Assembly (NCBI RefSeq): GCF_900100955.1
Contig: NZ_FNCC01000006.1
Span: 186,001-250,000 of the forward strand
From: Lentzea fradiae
GTDB taxonomy: Bacteria > Actinomycetota > Actinomycetes > Mycobacteriales > Pseudonocardiaceae
Reading direction: 5' to 3'
DNA length: 64,000 nucleotides
Shown: one piece after another, positions 36,207 to 44,406 of the stretch
Layout: every line of letters begins with the position of its first letter
How positions within the stretch are numbered: position 1 is the first letter of the stretch
Position numbers and translations under genes: made by a program
The notes under the pieces: generated by a model
What the model was told of the DNA's origin: nothing
The model's input: the letters and a program-made list of their open reading frames with translations, nothing else
Database searches by the model: none

Positions 36207-37445
36207 TCAGTTCGCCGTGACCCGGCTGTCCAACCAGGACCGATAGCGGCGCAGTGCGGCGCGGCGCCGGCGGCGTTCCCAGAGCAACGCCATCGCCGGG
36301 TGCGCCTGCTTCGGGTTCGCGTCGCCCTTCGCCAGCGCGGCGATCCGGCAGTGCACGGTCGCCTGGGTGGCGGCCGCGGCGATCGCCTTGTCCCGCCACC
36401 GCACCGGGGTGACCTCCGCGGCGGCCTCCTCGCCGAGCAACCACCGTACGGGCAGGGTGGGATCGACGGCGAGGGCGGTCGCCACCCCCACCACGGCGGC
36501 ACCACGCGCCAGCGCGCTCTCCGCGACCGTCCGGCGGCGCACCCCTCCCGTGATCATGATCGGCACCTTCGCGGTGGCGAGGATCGGCGTGGCCGCGTCG
36601 AGGAAGTACGCCTCCCGGGCCAGCGTGCTGCCGTCCGCCGCGTGCCCGTTGGTGGCCAGGCTTTCCAGCGAACCGCCGGACAGCTCGACCAGGTCGACCG
36701 CGAGCTCCGAGAGCATGTCCACGACCCGTGCCGCGTCGTCCGCGTCGAACCCGCCGCGCTGGAAGTCGGCGGTGTTGAGCTTGACGGCGACCGCGAACCC
36801 GCTGCTCACCTCGCGCCGGATGGCGGTGACGACGTCGAGCAGCAGGCGGGCCCGGTTGCGCAGGCTCCCGCCCCACCGGTCGGTGCGCCGGTTCGTCAGC
36901 GGCGACAGGAACTGGCTGATGAGGTACCCGTGCGCGGCGTGCACCTCCACGCCGGTGAACCCGGCGGCCTCGGCCATCCGCGCGGTGTCGGCGAACCTGC
37001 GCACGGTCTCCTCGATCCGCTCGGGCGTCATCGGCGCCGGCGGGGTGTAGAGGCGGGAGTACCGGCCGATGTCCACCGCGACGTCCGAGGCCGACCAGAC
37101 CGGGCCGGGCAGGTCGGAGTTCACGACCCGGCCGGGGTGGTTGATCTGAAGCCAGACCTGGCCGCCGCCGGAGCGGGCCGCGCTCGCCCAGCGCCGGAAC
37201 GGTTCCAGCGGGGTGTCGCGTTCCAGCACGACGTCCGCGGGCGCGGCCATCGCCCGGTGGTCGACCATCACGTGCCCGGTGATGAGCAGGCCCGCGCCGC
37301 CCTCCGCCCACCGCCGGTACAGCTCGGCGAGCTCCGGTCCCGGCAGCTGGCCGTCGGCGGCGAGGAACTCCTCCATCGCCGCCTTCGCGACGCGGTTGGG
37401 CAGCTTCGTGCCGTTCGGCAGCTCCAGCGGCGTGTCCAGACCCAT
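36207..37445 (-). CDS. Old-yellow-enzyme family NADH:flavin oxidoreductase
   Basis: This 412-residue FMN TIM-barrel protein belongs to the group with N-terminal LELPNGTKLPNRVAKAAMEE and the catalytic/substrate motif HAAHGYLISQFLSPLTNRRTDRWGGSLRNRARLLLDVVTAIR. It also has QVWLQINHPGR and the flavin-binding VPIMITGGVRRR. The iron-sulfur cluster Cys motif of the larger DCR-type members is absent. Substrates could be enones, quinones or nitro compounds. ATG 37445 leaves a 62-base shared promoter with a divergent TetR gene containing a perfect palindrome, so it is most likely repressed by that regulator. Confidence 0.9.
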   Translation of the reverse strand: MGLDTPLELPNGTKLPNRVAKAAMEEFLAADGQLPGPELAELYRRWAEGGAGLLITGHVMVDHRAMAAPADVVLERDTPLEPFRRWASAARSGGGQVWLQINHPGRVVNSDLPGPVWSASDVAVDIGRYSRLYTPPAPMTPERIEETVRRFADTARMAEAAGFTGVEVHAAHGYLISQFLSPLTNRRTDRWGGSLRNRARLLLDVVTAIRREVSSGFAVAVKLNTADFQRGGFDADDAARVVDMLSELAVDLVELSGGSLESLATNGHAADGSTLAREAYFLDAATPILATAKVPIMITGGVRRRTVAESALARGAAVVGVATALAVDPTLPVRWLLGEEAAAEVTPVRWRDKAIAAAATQATVHCRIAALAKGDANPKQAHPAMALLWERRRRRAALRRYRSWLDSRVTAN

Positions 37446-37460
37446 CACGGCTCCCTTTGT

Positions 37461-37493
37461 GTTGACGCTGTCCACATTATGGACAGCGTCAAC
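37461..37493. promoter_or_regulatory. Operator palindrome between oxidoreductase and TetR genes
   Basis: GTTGACGCTGTCC and its exact reverse complement GGACAGCGTCAAC flank seven bases (ACATTAT). The site lies in the middle of the divergent promoter region, with CATTAT as a likely -10. It is the obvious binding site for the adjacent TetR protein. Confidence 0.85.
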
Positions 37494-37522
37494 ATAGCCC
37501 ACCCGATATGTACACTGTCAAG

Positions 37523-38098
37523 ATGAGTCGCACCGGCTATCACCACGGCGATCTGCGGGCGGGCCTGCTGGCCTCGGCGCTGGAACTGGTGGAGACGTCA
37601 GGGCCCGAGCAGCTGTCGTTGCGCGCCGTGGCCCGTGCGGCAGGCGTGTCGCCGAACGCGCCGTACAACCACTACGCGGACAAGGCAGCGCTGCTGGAAG
37701 CACTCGCCGAACACTGCTTCGACCAGTTGAGAGGCGAACTGGCTGCCGCCGTGTCCGCGGCCGATCCCGGCGACGAGATCACCGCCGTCGCGACCGCCGC
37801 CGTCCGGTACGCCCTCGGCCATCCCGGCCTGTACCGCCTGGCCGTCGCGCACCTGTGCAGCGACAACCCGCGGACGCGGGCCGCGGAGGACGCGATGAAG
37901 GCGGTGGTGGAGAACAGCGTCACCGCCGCGACCGGCCGTCCCGGTTCGGCGGCGCTCACCGCCGGGGTCTGGGCGCTCGCGCAGGGGCTCACGCTGTTGC
38001 TGGTGGACGGATCGCTGAAACCGCCGCCGCAGCAGGACGTCGACGAGTTCGTGCGCGAGGTCGTCCAGGAGACCCTCACCCTCGGACGGCCCGACTGA
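37523..38098 (+). CDS. TetR-family regulator of the adjacent oxidoreductase
   Basis: The protein has 191 residues from ATG 37523 (MSRTGYHHGDLR, the usual opening of this subfamily); ATG 37508 adds five residues. The helix-turn-helix (residues about 12-55) reads LLASALELVETSGPEQLSLRAVARAAGVSPNAPYNHYADKAALLEALAEHCF. The C-terminal ligand domain is of the WHG-type TetR_C_33 kind (RYALGHPGLYRLAVAHL). It diverges from the old-yellow-enzyme gene with a perfect 13-bp-arm palindrome between them, so it is expected to be an autorepressor and local repressor, released by the enzyme's substrate or product. Confidence 0.9.
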   Translation: MSRTGYHHGDLRAGLLASALELVETSGPEQLSLRAVARAAGVSPNAPYNHYADKAALLEALAEHCFDQLRGELAAAVSAADPGDEITAVATAAVRYALGHPGLYRLAVAHLCSDNPRTRAAEDAMKAVVENSVTAATGRPGSAALTAGVWALAQGLTLLLVDGSLKPPPQQDVDEFVREVVQETLTLGRPD

Positions 38099-38106
38099 CC
38101 CACGAC

Positions 38107-38137
38107 GGCGCACCCCCGTGCTCGACGAGGGTGCGCC
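38107..38137. terminator. Hairpin between TetR and FAS1 genes
   Basis: GGCGCACCC pairs with GGGTGCGCC around a 13-base loop, followed by TCTGTG. It lies between two converging genes and may act in both directions. Confidence 0.65.
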
Positions 38138-38156
38138 TCTGTGCGGATCGAGGCCG

Positions 38157-38810
38157 TCAGGCCGGGAGCAGCACCGTGTCGATCAGGTAGACGGTGGCGT
38201 TCGCGGTGCGCACGCCACCGCAGATCACGTTGGCGTCGTTGACCTTCAGCGCGTCGCCGGAACCGGTGACCTTCACGGTGCCGGACTGCACGGTCTTCTG
38301 GTCGCCCGCGATCTTGTCGGGCGTGATCTGACCGGGGACCACGTGGTAGGTCAGGATCTTGGTGAGCAGGGCGTCGTCGGTCTTGAGCGTCTCGATCGTC
38401 GCGGGGTCGATCTTCGCGAACGCCGAGTCGACCGGCGCGAAGACCGTGAACTCGCTGCCGTTCAGCGTCGACACCAGGTCGACCTTCGGGTTGAGCTTGC
38501 CGGACACCGCGCTGGTCAGGGTCGTGAGCAGCGGGTTATTGCCCGCCGCGACCGCGACCGGGTCTGCGGCCATGCCCTCCACGGAGCCCGCGCCGGACGG
38601 GACCTGCTTCGCGTAGTCGGCGCAGCCGGGGCCGACGAGGGTGCTCGCCGGATCGGCCATCGCCGACGACGAGGGCGCCGTCGAGGTGGCGACGGACGTG
38701 GTCGAAGAGTCGCCACTGGCGGCCGTGTCCTCCGAACCGCACGCCGCGCCGAACAGGGCGAGGGAGACGGCGCCGAGGGCCAGAGCGGTGCTGCGAACGG
38801 TCTTCTTCAT
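38157..38810 (-). CDS. Fasciclin (FAS1) domain lipoprotein
   Basis: The protein has 217 residues, with a lipobox around FGAAC (Cys near 24) and a Ser/Thr-rich linker to about 55. A single FAS1 domain follows, with the H1 box [19 protein letters not shown], the YH motif [10 protein letters not shown] and the end [11 protein letters not shown]. It matches the MPT70/MPB83 type of actinobacterial surface protein, thought to bind matrix or cell-surface partners. ATG 38810 starts a clear signal peptide ([20 protein letters not shown]). The promoter region is shared with the divergent M20 gene. Confidence 0.92.
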   Translation of the reverse strand: MKKTVRSTALALGAVSLALFGAACGSEDTAASGDSSTTSVATSTAPSSSAMADPASTLVGPGCADYAKQVPSGAGSVEGMAADPVAVAAGNNPLLTTLTSAVSGKLNPKVDLVSTLNGSEFTVFAPVDSAFAKIDPATIETLKTDDALLTKILTYHVVPGQITPDKIAGDQKTVQSGTVKVTGSGDALKVNDANVICGGVRTANATVYLIDTVLLPA

Positions 38811-38930
38811 GACGAGACATCTCCAAGGGGTCTTCGAGCGGGTTCCTGCCCGTGATTCGGGACCCCCCGAGAACCGGATGGGTGCGGTTACCATTCCGTT
38901 ACCAACCGGCCGGGTGACAGGATCTGCGAC

Positions 38931-40127
38931 ATGGCCGATCTGCCCGAGCTCTACCGCGACCTGCACCGCCACCCCGAGCTGTCCCTGCAGGAGTTCCGCA
39001 CGGCCTCCGTGCTGGCAGAAGCCGTGCGGGAGCTGGGGTTCGAGGTGACGACCGGCGTCGGCGGCACCGGCGTGGTGGGCGTGCTGCGCAACGGAGACGG
39101 TCCGGTCGTGCTGCTGCGCGCGGACATCGACGCCCTCCCCGTGGAGGAGGCGACGGGCCTGCCCTACGCGTCGACCGCCCGTGCCACCGACGCCGGGGGC
39201 GACCAGGTCCCGGTCGCCCACGCGTGCGGGCACGACATGCACGCCACCTGCCTGGTCGGCGCGGCGGAACGGCTCGCGCGGACGCGTGACGAGTGGAGCG
39301 GCACGGTCCTCCTCGTGTTCCAACCGGCGGAGGAACTCGGTCTCGGCGCCCGGAACATGGTGGAGGACGGCCTGTTCGACCGCTTCGGGACACCCGACGT
39401 CGTACTGGCCCAGCACGTCGGCCCGTTGCCGGCTGGCATGATCGCGCACGGCAGCGGCCCGGTGCTGGCGGCGTCGGACTCGGTGCACGTGACGCTGTTC
39501 GGCCGCGGCGGCCACGGGTCGGCGCCGGAGAACACCGTCGACCCGGTGCTGATGGCGGCGCACGTCGTCGTGCGGCTGCAAGGAATCGTCGCCCGTGAGA
39601 TCGCACCGAGCGAACGCGCCGTGGTCACGGTCGGCCGGGTGCAGGCCGGCACCAAGGACAACATCATCCCCGAGACCGCCGAGCTGGGGATCAACATCAG
39701 GTCGTTCGACGACCACGTCCGAACCACCCTGCGCGACGCGGTCGAACGGATCGTCCGCGCGGAGGCACAGGCTTCCGGCGCACCACGCGAGCCGGAACTC
39801 ACCTGGAGCGACGGCATGCCGGTGCTCGTGTCCGATCCGGACGCGACCGCCCGCACCGTGGCGGCGTTCACCGAGCACTTCGGCGCGCACAACCTGATCC
39901 CCGGCGCCGTCGTCAACGCCAGCGAGGACGTCGGCCACTTCGGCGCGGTGGCAGGGGCGCCGACGGTGTTCTGGTTCCTCGGCGGCATCGACTTCGGCAC
40001 CCGCGAACCCGGCAGACCCGTGGCGATGAACCACTCCCCCGAGTTCGCACCCGACATCGAACCGACCCTCACGACCGGGGTCGACGCACTCGTCGTCGCC
40101 GCCCGCGCCTGGCTCCGTCTAACCTGA
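38931..40127 (+). CDS. M20-family amidohydrolase (hippurate hydrolase-like)
   Basis: The 398-residue metallopeptidase starts with [27 protein letters not shown], the M20D opening. The metal site is visible in [43 protein letters not shown] and [20 protein letters not shown]. The dimerisation domain (about 180-295) has [16 protein letters not shown]. Related enzymes remove acyl groups from amino acids (hippurate, IAA-amino acids, N-acetyl compounds). No neighbours point to a particular substrate. It ends 33 bases before the YhhN-like gene. Confidence 0.92.
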   Translation: MADLPELYRDLHRHPELSLQEFRTASVLAEAVRELGFEVTTGVGGTGVVGVLRNGDGPVVLLRADIDALPVEEATGLPYASTARATDAGGDQVPVAHACGHDMHATCLVGAAERLARTRDEWSGTVLLVFQPAEELGLGARNMVEDGLFDRFGTPDVVLAQHVGPLPAGMIAHGSGPVLAASDSVHVTLFGRGGHGSAPENTVDPVLMAAHVVVRLQGIVAREIAPSERAVVTVGRVQAGTKDNIIPETAELGINIRSFDDHVRTTLRDAVERIVRAEAQASGAPREPELTWSDGMPVLVSDPDATARTVAAFTEHFGAHNLIPGAVVNASEDVGHFGAVAGAPTVFWFLGGIDFGTREPGRPVAMNHSPEFAPDIEPTLTTGVDALVVAARAWLRLT

Positions 40128-40160
40128 GTCCCGCGACTCGCACCCGTGAGAGGGCGTTTC

Positions 40161-40769
40161 ATGAAGAAGCAGGCGTACGCCGCCGCAGCGGTGCTGGACT
40201 CGATCGCAGCGATCGCGTTCCGCACCAAGAAAGTGCGCAAAGTCACGAAGACCGCGCTGATGCCCACCCTGGCCGTGGCGGCCCCTCCGCGCGACCCCGG
40301 CATGGCCGTCGGCCTCGCCGGGTCGTGGGCAGGCGACGTCGCCCTGCTCGGCGACTCCGACAAGGCGTTCCGGACAGGACTGACCGGCTTCCTGGTGGCG
40401 CACCTCGGCTACACGGCGGCCCTCGCCGGCCGCTCCACTCCGGGCTCGCGCAAGGCGGTCCTCCCGATCCTCGCGGGCTCGGCCGCACTCGCCACCGCGT
40501 TCGGCAAAGCAGCAGGCCCGATGGGCAAACCGGTGGCCCTCTACGCCCTGACGCTCGGCACGATGGTCGCCGCCGCGTCGACCGCCCGCGGCGAGGGCTC
40601 ACGACGCGTTCTCGGTGGCGCGGCACTGTTCGCGGTGTCCGACGCCCTCCTCGGCGCCAGCCGGTTCGTCCTCAAAGGACGAGCGGCACGCGTCGCCACC
40701 GCGGGCGTCATCCCGACCTACACGGCCGCGCAGTGGCTCCTCCACACCGGGTTCTCGCGCGAGGGGTGA
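40161..40769 (+). CDS. YhhN/TMEM86-family membrane protein (putative lysoplasmalogenase)
   Basis: The 202-residue protein has about seven membrane helices. Family traits are VGLAGSWAGDVALLG (the conserved D in the third helix region), FLVAHLGYTAAL and GAALFAVSDALLGASRFV, where the second conserved Asp lies. Eukaryotic TMEM86 cleaves the vinyl-ether bond of lysoplasmalogens; bacterial members are mostly uncharacterised, and some Actinobacteria do contain related ether lipids. ATG 40161 with GAGAGG upstream is chosen over a start five codons earlier. It lies directly before the second tRNA-Lys. Confidence 0.88.
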   Translation: MKKQAYAAAAVLDSIAAIAFRTKKVRKVTKTALMPTLAVAAPPRDPGMAVGLAGSWAGDVALLGDSDKAFRTGLTGFLVAHLGYTAALAGRSTPGSRKAVLPILAGSAALATAFGKAAGPMGKPVALYALTLGTMVAAASTARGEGSRRVLGGAALFAVSDALLGASRFVLKGRAARVATAGVIPTYTAAQWLLHTGFSREG

Positions 40770-40846
40770 CCCCCGGTGCGAAACCCGGTGGAGGGGCTGT
40801 GCTAGCGTTCTCCGTGTCGGAAGCAGCAAGGTCCGGCACTGGTCAA

Positions 40847-40920
40847 GCGCCGCTAGCTCAGTTGGTTAGAGCAGCTGACTCTTAATCAGCGGGTCCGGGG
40901 TTCGAGTCCCTGGCGGCGTA
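40847..40920 (+). tRNA. tRNA-Lys (CTT anticodon), copy 2
   Basis: Identical over all 74 bases to the gene at 24767, and the flanks (promoter -10 GCTAGC, leader, terminator) also align without gaps. It forms the right-hand copy of a direct repeat 16,080 bases away. Confidence 0.97.
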
Positions 40921-40930
40921 CATCGGAGAA

Positions 40931-40961
40931 GCGGGTCGAGAGTCATCTCGACCCGCTTCTT
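40931..40961 (+). terminator. Terminator of tRNA-Lys copy 2
   Basis: GCGGGTCGAGA pairs perfectly with TCTCGACCCGC around GTCA, followed by TTCTT. Relative to copy 1 the stem carries paired changes, a sign of selection on the structure. Confidence 0.85.
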
Positions 40962-40987
40962 CGCGTTCCGGCGACCAGGCGCTGCTT

Positions 40988-41653
40988 TCACCGATCCTCG
41001 AACAGCGTCCACTCCCCTTCGGAGACCACCTCCACGGAGCCGTCGACGACCTTGATGGCCGTCTGCTCGTCGATGGCATAGGCGGGAACACCGAGACCGG
41101 TGGCCCACCGCTCGGCGTCGGCCGGGGTGTTCTCCGGGAAAGCGTTCAGGTGCGGGAAGATCGCGAAGTCGACGACGCCGAGGGTCCGGTCGTCCTCTGC
41201 GGACGGCCACTCGACGAAGTACGAGCCGATCCGGGGCGTCATCACCATGCTGCCGGCGCTCACCCCGACCCAGACCAGGTCGGGCAGCGACGGCAGCAGG
41301 TCGGCCAGCCTGGACTCGCGCATCCAGTGGCACAGGTACGTCGCGTCGCCGCCGTCGACCAGGAGCACGTCGGCGTCGCGGACCCAGGGAACCCAGCGCC
41401 GCTCGCCGATGCTGGGCAGCGCGGTGAGTTCGAGGACGCCGAGCGAAGCCCAGCCCAGGCCGGAGAAGTTCCGCCACGCCGAGGTGGCCGCAACGAAGCC
41501 CCGCACGGACGCCGGACCGCACATCGGATGTCCCCACTGGGCGGTCGGGACGCAGAGGGCGTGGCACTCGGAGATCGGTTTGCCGAGGAGCTGCACGAGT
41601 GCCTCGTGGATGCTCGGGTTCGTGACGCCGCCGGATGTGAGCAAGAGCTTCAC
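40988..41653 (-). CDS. Peptidase E-like protein (S51 family)
   Basis: The protein has 221 residues. The nucleophile elbow is GVSAGSMVM, with Ser in the G-x-S-A-G context of S51 peptidases. LVDGGDATYL and the His in FAIFPHLNAF give the rest of the active site (Ser-His-Glu). Peptidase E hydrolyses Asp-X dipeptides; members in Actinobacteria are often of uncertain specificity. GTG 41653 starts the conserved KLLLTSGGVTN strand and was preferred to a start 21 codons upstream. It is convergent to tRNA-Lys copy 2 with no other gene nearby. Confidence 0.85.
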   Translation of the reverse strand: MKLLLTSGGVTNPSIHEALVQLLGKPISECHALCVPTAQWGHPMCGPASVRGFVAATSAWRNFSGLGWASLGVLELTALPSIGERRWVPWVRDADVLLVDGGDATYLCHWMRESRLADLLPSLPDLVWVGVSAGSMVMTPRIGSYFVEWPSAEDDRTLGVVDFAIFPHLNAFPENTPADAERWATGLGVPAYAIDEQTAIKVVDGSVEVVSEGEWTLFEDR

Positions 41654-41757
41654 GGCTGCCTCCAGGTCGCGCGGAAGGGGACGTGTCGGCAGACCGCTGA
41701 CGGCGCCGGAGCTCATCGCGGCTGGTGATCGCGGAGTGCGTGCGCCAGCATGCCAGG

Positions 41758-42185
41758 GTGGTCACAGACGTCACGTTCTTCCTCGCGCCCGACGACGAGT
41801 CCGCCGCCCGGACGCGCTCATCGCGTCCCGGGCGGGCGTTCACCGGTGTGGTGGATCTCGGAGGCTTCGACCCGGACGACGCCATCGCGGACTGGATGGC
41901 CTTCTTCGACGGTGAGGAAGGCGCGTCAGTGCCGAGTGGCCGCGGTACGTGGCCGAGATGCGCAACGACGGCATCGCCGTGCTCGCCTTCCCCGGTGAAC
42001 TGGTCACAGCGCTCGCGCGAGCCCGGCTGGACGAGCTGCGCCGGCTGGCGTCGTACTGGGGTGAGCGGCTCGCGGAGGCGAACGAGCTCGAGCTGACCGG
42101 CGCCGACCACCTGACGGTCGTGGAGAGCGCGGCCCGGCTGGCCCGGTCCGCCGGCGGCTCGGGGCTCTACTGCTGGCAGTGGTGA
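41758..42185 (+). pseudogene. Frameshifted hypothetical protein
   Basis: Two halves of one protein appear in different frames. The first (from GTG 41758) reads VVTDVTFFLAPDDESAARTR, then AFTGVVDLGGFDPDDAIADWMAFFDG. The second continues as EWPRYVAEMRNDGIAVLAFPG and ends LARSAGGSGLYCWQW. The junction is near 41915-41935, needing a -1 or +2 shift. The shift may be real decay or a sequencing error. The protein family is not recognised; the second half alone has an internal ATG (41949) that could still express a 78-residue fragment. Confidence 0.55.
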
Positions 42186-42196
42186 CGGCCCGGCCG

Positions 42197-42589
42197 TCAC
42201 CACTGGCCGGACGTGACGATCGCCTTCAGCTGTTCCAGGGTCATCGGAGGACGGGGTGCGAGCATCCGGCCGCCCGGCGTGCCGAGCACGGCTCCCTGTA
42301 GTAGCGCAGGACCACGGCCGCGCGCTGTTTCTTCGGCAGGCCCGCGAGGCGGCTGATCATCGCGTCGCGCTCGGCCCGTTCGTCGGCGCCGTCGGAGACC
42401 GCCGCCGGCTCCACCTCGGCACGCGGTGTCGTGCGGCTCGTCCATCACGGAGATCCGTTCCCAGCGTTCGAACGCCCTGCCCAGCACGTCGCTCACCAGG
42501 TCCTCGGCCAGCCAGGTCCGGCAGGTCAGGACCGTGGCGAACCGCATCAGCGCGGGACGCTGCCTCGCCACGTACTCGGCGAACTCCAT
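42197..42589 (-). pseudogene. Degraded SigE-family ECF sigma factor
   Basis: The start is normal for the family: MEFAEYVARQRPALMRFATVLT, then WLAEDLVSDVLGRAFERWERI (region 2). After MDEPH the frame breaks and the usual YVRRM...WRRR segment is missing. In another frame the middle and region 4 resume as EVEPAAVSDGADERAERDAMISRLAGLPKKQRAAVVLRYYRE and then end prematurely in SARRAAGCSHPVLR. Both an internal deletion and a loss of the region-4 helix-turn-helix are visible, so it cannot function as a sigma factor. An intact member lies at 53481. Confidence 0.75.
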
Positions 42590-42753
42590 CGGCCACTCCC
42601 GATCATCGGCTTCATCTCGACTCCGCACCCCCAATGGAGAAGTGCCCCGGGACGTTGCACACGGCCGCGAACCCGGCGACTGTGGCCGAAAGGACGTGCC
42701 GGGTCGGCCGAGATGCCGATGCCGGACGGGGGACCCGCGACGACCATGATCGA

Positions 42754-43308
42754 ATGATCTACGCGTTCCCCGCCGGCCTGCTGCTCGGCGTGCTGACCAA
42801 CCTCGGCCAGGGCGTTCTCCCGGGCGGTTTCAACTCCCTCGCCAACTCCGGGGCCATCTGGGTCGTCGCGGCGTTCGTCGCGGGAGCGCACTCCCGGCGC
42901 CCGGTCCTCTCCGGCGTCCTGACGCAGGTGGGCGCGGTGGCGGGGTACTACGGCTACGCCGAGCTCTTTCGCGACGGCATGGGTGACCTGCACGCGCCCT
43001 CGGTGTGGCTGGCGCTGGCGTTCGTCGCGGGGCCGATCTTCGGCACGGCCGGGAAGTGGTGGCGGCACGACGAGGGGTGGCGGCACTGGACGGGTGCCGG
43101 GGTGCTGGGCGCGGTGTTCGGGATGGAGGGCCTGTGGCACTGGCTGGTGCTCGGCTACCTCGACACCGGGATCACCGCCTGTGTGGTCGCCGTGGTGCTG
43201 CCGGTGCTCCTGGCCCGTGACCGGTGGCGGGCTCTCGCCGTCTCGGTGGCGTTGTCGTGGGCGGCGCTGGGGTGCTTGAAGCTGGTGACGCTCGCGACCG
43301 GGCTGTGA
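42754..43308 (+). CDS. Membrane protein of the DUF6518 type
   Basis: The 184-residue protein has five to six predicted membrane helices (about 3-22, 32-50, 53-72, 85-102, 110-130, 135-180) and a start close to FPAGLLLGVLTNLGQGVLPG. The pattern matches small uncharacterised actinobacterial membrane proteins (DUF6518-like) with conserved Trp and Gly residues in FGTAGKWWRHDEGWRHWTGAGVLGAVFGMEGLWHW. No function is known. ATG 42754 begins the first helix directly; two other starts nearby are in different frames. It precedes a small kinase gene on the same strand, 26 bases away. Confidence 0.78.
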   Translation: MIYAFPAGLLLGVLTNLGQGVLPGGFNSLANSGAIWVVAAFVAGAHSRRPVLSGVLTQVGAVAGYYGYAELFRDGMGDLHAPSVWLALAFVAGPIFGTAGKWWRHDEGWRHWTGAGVLGAVFGMEGLWHWLVLGYLDTGITACVVAVVLPVLLARDRWRALAVSVALSWAALGCLKLVTLATGL

Positions 43309-43334
43309 TCAGCCAGCCGGCGGACAATGACCGG

Positions 43335-44039
43335 GTGTCCCCAGCCGACGGCCCACCTCGCTCCCCCGCCCGTCTCCGCCTGCTCGGGCAGGTCGCCGAC
43401 GCCGTTCCCGTGCCCGTGCCGCCCGCGACGCTGCGGGTGGCCGTCGACGGTGTCGACGGGTCGGGCAAGACGGTGTTCGCCGACGAGCTCGCGCACGTGC
43501 TCCGCGAACGCGGCCACGAGGTCGTGCGGGCCTCGGTGGACGACTTCCACCAGGTCCGCGCGCTGCGATACGCGCGGGGCAGCACGTCGGCGGAGGGTTT
43601 CTGGCTGGACTCCTACGACTACGACCGGTTCCGGGCGGAGCTGCTGGAGCCGTTCGGCAAGGGGCCCGGTCACCGCTTCCGCCGCGCGATCCACGACGTG
43701 GAAACCGACGAGCTGGTCGACGCGCCGCCCGAGGACGTCCCGGCGGGCGCGATCCTGCTCGTGGACGGCATCTTCCTGCACCGCGACGAGGTCGTGCACC
43801 AGTGGGACTTCTCGGTCTTCCTCTCCGTCGGCTTCGACGTGTCGGTGCCGCGGATGGCGGTCAGGGACGGCGGGTCACCGGACCCCGGCCACGAACGCAA
43901 CCGCCGGTACGTCGGCGGGCAGCGCCTCTACCTGCGGACGTGCGACCCGGCCGGGCGGGCGGACCTCGTCGTCGACAACAACGACCTGGACGCACCCGTG
44001 CTGAGCGCGGTCAGGACAGTGGATGTCCGCATTCGGTGA
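43335..44039 (+). CDS. Uridine kinase-like P-loop protein
   Basis: The 234-residue protein has the Walker A motif GVDGSGKTVFADELA (about residue 37), Asp in VRASVDDFHQVR, the lid-like region YARGSTSAEGFWLDSYDYDRFRAELLEPFG and AILLVDGIFLHR, the pattern of the uridine/phosphoribulokinase family. Actinobacterial members of this size are usually annotated as uridine kinase, though the substrate is uncertain. It starts at GTG 43335, preserving the P-loop at normal distance. The next gene begins before its stop, so the two may be co-translated. Confidence 0.85.
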   Translation: MSPADGPPRSPARLRLLGQVADAVPVPVPPATLRVAVDGVDGSGKTVFADELAHVLRERGHEVVRASVDDFHQVRALRYARGSTSAEGFWLDSYDYDRFRAELLEPFGKGPGHRFRRAIHDVETDELVDAPPEDVPAGAILLVDGIFLHRDEVVHQWDFSVFLSVGFDVSVPRMAVRDGGSPDPGHERNRRYVGGQRLYLRTCDPAGRADLVVDNNDLDAPVLSAVRTVDVRIR

Positions 44040-44406
44040 CATCGTCCCGCGCATGATCGGACGCTGGCACGGACTCGTGATCGACTGCCCCGACCCGCGC
44101 GGCCTCGCGGGGTTCTACGAAGCACTGCTCGGCATGGTCCGGGTGCAGGACGACGACGGCAGGTTCGTCGTCATCGGGGACACCCCCGACCGGCCCGGAC
44201 TGGCGTTCGCGCTGGTCGAGGACTGGACGCCGCCGCAGTGGCCGCGGGAGTCCGCGCATCAGCACCTCGACGTGCGGGTGGACGACCTGGCGGCGGCGGG
44301 CGCGGAGGTGCTCGCGCTGGGCGCTCGGCGGCTGGACGGGGGTGGCGAGCGGTTCGACGTCTACGCCGATCCCGCCGGCCACCCCTTCTGCCTCGTCAGC
44401 TGGTGA
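44023..44406 (+). CDS. Glyoxalase/VOC-superfamily protein
   Basis: The 127-residue protein has two babbab modules typical of VOC proteins: GLVIDCPDPRGLAGFYEALLGM in the first half and HLDVRVDDLAAAGAEVLALGA, then DVYADPAGHPFCLVSW, in the second. The combination of conserved His, Glu and Asp suggests a metal site, but the reaction is unknown; many relatives are antibiotic-binding or unassigned. The start taken is ATG 44023, with AGGA seven bases upstream and a 17-base overlap with the kinase gene. ATG 44053 (MIGRWHG) is equally plausible by homologue length. Confidence 0.82.
   Translation: MSAFGDIVPRMIGRWHGLVIDCPDPRGLAGFYEALLGMVRVQDDDGRFVVIGDTPDRPGLAFALVEDWTPPQWPRESAHQHLDVRVDDLAAAGAEVLALGARRLDGGGERFDVYADPAGHPFCLVSW

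Noticed and set aside
38157..40034. 625-codon minus-strand frame covering both the FAS1 gene and the M20 gene region
   Set aside because: Only its last 217 codons are a gene (FAS1 lipoprotein with signal peptide at 38810). The upstream part is antisense to a clear M20 amidohydrolase.
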